The notes beneath the pieces were generated by a model that saw only the letters and a list, made by a program, of their open reading frames with translations, searched no databases and had not been told where the DNA came from. From assembly GCA_900555165.1 (NCBI GenBank), contig USKE01000014.1, positions 1 to 15,544 of the forward strand: a DNA stretch of 15,544 nucleotides, written 5' to 3'. The position numbers were made by a program, and so were the translations under genes. This DNA comes from an uncultured Porphyromonadaceae bacterium. Lineage in GTDB: Bacteria > Bacteroidota > Bacteroidia > Bacteroidales > Muribaculaceae. Below are positions 13,172 through 15,544 of the stretch, piece after piece; the stretch's first letter is position 1; each line of letters opens with the position of its first letter.

Positions 13172-14824
13172 TCAGTCATAGACTTGTGGCTGGGGTTCGT
13201 AGCTGATGCGGATCAGGCGGGGGCGGGTGGGGTCGTAGGCGGGGTTCACGACACTGCGCGCGGGGTCGAAGGCGGGGGTGGAGATGTCGGCAAGTTCCAT
13301 GAGCATGTGGCCGATATCGTCGGTGGTGGCGCGCAGCGGGGCGGCGCTGCGTATTGCCCGTGCCTTTTCGGGATGGTGGTGGAGGAATGTCGGGGTCATG
13401 TAGACCATCATCGGTACGCGCAGCTGAAACGAGGGGTCTGAGGCGCCTTTGGCCGTGCCGTGGCCGAAGAAGTCGCCGAGATCGTGAATCTCCTCGCCGT
13501 GGTCTGAAATGTAGACGACAACGGCGTCGCGGTCGCGCCACTTTCCGATAATCGATGCTACGATATGGTCGTTGTAGAGTGTGGCGTTGTCGTATGCGGC
13601 CAGGTCGGCGCGCTGTGTGGGGGTGAAACGGCGTCTGTCGTATTCGTCGGGCGTGAACCGTGCGAATGAGGCGGGATAGCGGTCGCGGTAATAATAATGC
13701 TGGCCGTAGATGTGGATGAAATAGAATCCAGGCCGTGCCACAGGGCGGATTGCGGCGGCGAGGATGCTGTCGTCGGCGAGGTAACGGTCTGAACGGAAGT
13801 CATAGCAGATGCCCGACAGTTCCGGGTCGCTCTGGAAGTAATCGCCATCGCCTGTGGTGAACTGGTTCTCGTACAGGGCCGTATAGTAACCGGCCCTGCG
13901 GAATAGCACGGGGAATATCGGTGTGGATGATGTGCCCCGGTCGACAACGCTCATGTTGAGCATATACTTCATGGCGTTTAGGGTGTTGTCGGAGGGGGAG
14001 ATTACATCGGTGAATACCACGAGCGACGAGTCGGCGCTCCAGGCCGAAAGATTCGGGGTGGTCGGTCTGTTGTAGCCGTAAAGAGGGGTGTGGTGGCAGG
14101 CGAACGACTCGCCGAGGATGAACACAAAATCGGTTTCGGGGGTGGTGACGGCTGTTGCCTCGGCCTCGCGGCATGCGGCGGTGAGCTCGCGGGTGAAACG
14201 CAGTGTCTGTGTCGAGTGGCGCAGACTGTTGAGCACGCGCGTCAGGGTAGTGTAGGCCGGTATGTATCCGCCGTTCGTTCCGGCCGAGCATACGGCCGCC
14301 ACCCCCATATACAGATATATGGCCAAACCGGCGGCTGAGGTGCCGATGGCGATGCGGCGGCGCCAGCGTGCGCCGAAAAGCGCGTCGGCGCGCCGGGCAA
14401 GCATCCATGCCGCATATATATAAGCCGCGGCTCCGCCTGCGTACAGCGCTATGGTGAGCGGCCCGAAATAGCTTTTGCCGAAAGTGGCAGCCTCGTCGGC
14501 GCGGGTGTTCATGATGAGTTCGGCCGTATGGTAGAAGATGACCTGCCCGAAAGTGGTGATCATGAAGATGTCGGTGGCGGTCAGCAGTGTGTAGAGAGCC
14601 GTCATGATCCAAAGCGCGGCTGTGCCGAGCGGTTTCCACACCCGGCCGAGCAGATGCACGGCGAGCGTTTCGGCCGTGGCAAACAGTCCCGACAGGCACA
14701 CGACGCACAGCTCCCCGAACAGAGAGGGGTATTGCCACAGGACAAGGCTGTTGCTGACCAGATTGAGAATCAGCAACATCCAGAATATGCGGCCGCAATG
14801 GCGCGTGTCGGAGGTGCGGTTCAT
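13172..14824 (-). CDS. Membrane-anchored phosphoethanolamine transferase/sulfatase-fold protein, GC-rich paralogue
   Basis: 550 residues. It has the same layout as the next gene in the operon: about five membrane helices in the first 180 residues, starting at FWMLLILNLVSNSLVLW, then the catalytic domain. FILGESFACHHTPLYGYNR at about 235-253 holds the nucleophile motif with Ser240. FIHIYGQHYYYRDRYP at 369-384 is a family region, DNATLYNDHIV at 412-422 is conserved in this family, and YISDHGEE at 438-445 with DFFGHG gives metal ligands. The predicted site is the periplasmic face of the inner membrane. Its ATG overlaps the upstream glycosyltransferase stop as ATGA, implying translational coupling. 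Both paralogues end with a Tyr-Asp-stop. Assignment to EptA-like versus another alkaline-phosphatase-superfamily activity is not certain. Confidence 0.85.
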   Translation of the reverse strand: MNRTSDTRHCGRIFWMLLILNLVSNSLVLWQYPSLFGELCVVCLSGLFATAETLAVHLLGRVWKPLGTAALWIMTALYTLLTATDIFMITTFGQVIFYHTAELIMNTRADEAATFGKSYFGPLTIALYAGGAAAYIYAAWMLARRADALFGARWRRRIAIGTSAAGLAIYLYMGVAAVCSAGTNGGYIPAYTTLTRVLNSLRHSTQTLRFTRELTAACREAEATAVTTPETDFVFILGESFACHHTPLYGYNRPTTPNLSAWSADSSLVVFTDVISPSDNTLNAMKYMLNMSVVDRGTSSTPIFPVLFRRAGYYTALYENQFTTGDGDYFQSDPELSGICYDFRSDRYLADDSILAAAIRPVARPGFYFIHIYGQHYYYRDRYPASFARFTPDEYDRRRFTPTQRADLAAYDNATLYNDHIVASIIGKWRDRDAVVVYISDHGEEIHDLGDFFGHGTAKGASDPSFQLRVPMMVYMTPTFLHHHPEKARAIRSAAPLRATTDDIGHMLMELADISTPAFDPARSVVNPAYDPTRPRLIRISYEPQPQVYD

Positions 14825-15285
14825 CCGGCGAGGATGGCTGAAACGAGGGTGGATGATGCCGTTGGTGAGATGGCGCGCAGGGGTGCCAGCGCGGGGTCGG
14901 TAATCAGGGTGGCCAGAGTGTCGGTGCTGTCGGCCACATGCACATAGCCTAATTCGCTGAGGCGACGGGCTGTGGCCTGCTGGTGGTCGTTACGGTGCTC
15001 GCCGAGAGCGGCTTTGCGCGGCACCACGATTATCGGCTTTGCGCTCTCGAGAGCCGAGATTATGGTGCCCATGCCGGCATGCGCCACGATAAGACGGGCA
15101 CGCGAGAAAATCTCGCCGAACTCGTCGGGGGTGATGAATCCGCGGGTGGTGAGGTTGCGTGGTCGGTAGCGGTCGGGAATGGCCTGCACTACAAGTTCCT
15201 CGCCGCCGAGCGACGGGGCGATGCTGTCAAGCATCTCAAGGAAACGGTCAAAGGGCAACTGGGTGCCGGTAGTGGCGAATATCAT
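14821..15285 (-). CDS. Alg13/PssE-type catalytic subunit of a split GT28 glycosyltransferase
   Basis: 154 residues from the ATG at 15285, giving the family start MIFATTGTQLPFDRFLEMLD. It corresponds to only the C-terminal half of a MurG-like enzyme. It has ARLIVAHAGMGTIISALES at about 86-104 and PIIVVPRKAALGEHRNDHQ at about 107-125, the UDP-sugar binding signature. Such proteins (Alg13, PssE, Cps14G) work only with a membrane-anchored partner (Alg14, PssD, Cps14F), which is the gene directly upstream. The frame is open further upstream to 15474, but that extension is low-complexity and overlaps the partner gene. A 61-base gap separates the two; downstream it overlaps the first transferase by ATGA. 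Sugar specificity is not evident. Confidence 0.88.
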   Translation of the reverse strand: MIFATTGTQLPFDRFLEMLDSIAPSLGGEELVVQAIPDRYRPRNLTTRGFITPDEFGEIFSRARLIVAHAGMGTIISALESAKPIIVVPRKAALGEHRNDHQQATARRLSELGYVHVADSTDTLATLITDPALAPLRAISPTASSTLVSAILAG

Positions 15286-15346
15286 CGGGAGGGGTGGTTC
15301 GTCGGGTTCGTGTGGTTTCAATGGTGCGTGGCGGGGGATGTGGGCG

Positions 15347-15544
15347 TCAGGCGTCGTCGCCGAGCACATTCCCGGCATATCTGACGCGCCCCCCTGCAAG
15401 CTGTGGCCATTGGGTGTAGGTTTCGGAGGCGATGCGCGATGCCAGACGGCCGCACATCGACAGCTGTTCGACATTCGCTATCGAGTCGACCCACACGGCC
15501 CGCACGCCGCAGAGCCTTGCGGCGATGATGGTGACAAGGCCGGG
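15347..15544 (-). CDS. Alg14/PssD-type membrane-anchor subunit, C-terminal end only
   Basis: The last 65 codons before the TGA at 15347-15349; the gene runs off the right edge of the window. The visible part reads PGLVTIIAARLCGVRAVWVDSIANVEQLSMCGRLASRIAS, shown here in its two conserved blocks: the acceptor-loop-like VWVDSIA and the QLSMCGRLA helix. It ends with YTQWPQLAGGRVRYAGNVLGD. This pattern (dSiA, LS..Grl, vQWpel, y.G.v.g) is typical of Alg14/PssD/EpsD proteins that hold the catalytic Alg13-like subunit at the inner membrane. It is the first visible gene of the leftward operon. Confidence 0.85.
   Translation of the reverse strand, partial: PGLVTIIAARLCGVRAVWVDSIANVEQLSMCGRLASRIASETYTQWPQLAGGRVRYAGNVLGDDA

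Noticed and set aside
1..15544. CRISPR arrays, insertion sequences, toxin-antitoxin or phage genes
   Set aside because: No repeat-spacer pattern, transposase, integrase or phage-like protein was seen on either strand.

Overview
The window looks like part of a Bacteroidota (Bacteroidales) chromosome, and the fairly GC-rich core genes would fit a Muribaculaceae-like lineage; that family placement is inference. Supporting signs are the gene order ftsW-murG-murC-ftsQ-ftsA-ftsZ without ddl or murB, promoters of the TTTG / TAnnTTTG type, and the absence of clear Shine-Dalgarno sites ahead of most genes.

Region 1 (1-6527, + strand) is the distal half of the dcw division and cell-wall cluster: the last 52 codons of ftsW, then murG, murC, ftsQ, ftsA and ftsZ. 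It ends in strong hairpins that look like an intrinsic terminator. A short REP-like palindrome sits between murC and ftsQ, and a G-poor, CA-rich leader precedes ftsA.

Region 2 (6528-7124) is a non-coding stretch around a tRNA-Gly(CCC) gene. It holds a degenerate 17-nt tandem array, a very good Bacteroidota promoter, a leader hairpin, the tRNA, an intrinsic terminator and a perfect 26-bp palindrome.

Region 3 (7125-10614, - strand) holds two apparently single-gene units: a class I SAM-dependent methyltransferase and a large secreted six-hairpin glycosidase with fibronectin-III-like and CBM-like C-terminal domains. No SusC/SusD genes accompany the glycosidase.

Region 4 (10577-11360, - strand) is a compact stable-RNA and ribosomal-protein unit: promoter, tRNA-Glu(TTC), rpsT (bS20), an identical second tRNA-Glu(TTC), and a bidirectional terminator.

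Region 5 (11482-15544, - strand) reads leftward as a cell-envelope glycan operon: the end of an Alg14/PssD-type membrane-anchor subunit, an Alg13/PssE-type catalytic subunit of a split GT28 glycosyltransferase, and two tandem membrane-anchored phosphoethanolamine-transferase/sulfatase-fold paralogues. The second paralogue in the operon is clearly more AT-rich than the first. The glycosyltransferase pair presumably adds one sugar to a lipid-linked or envelope glycan and the two transferases presumably decorate an envelope glycolipid; the actual substrates cannot be read from the sequence.

Nothing here amounts to a clearly new system. The most unusual items are the tandem divergent transferases coupled to the split glycosyltransferase, the tRNA-Glu/rpsT/tRNA-Glu sandwich, and the repeats around the tRNA-Gly gene.
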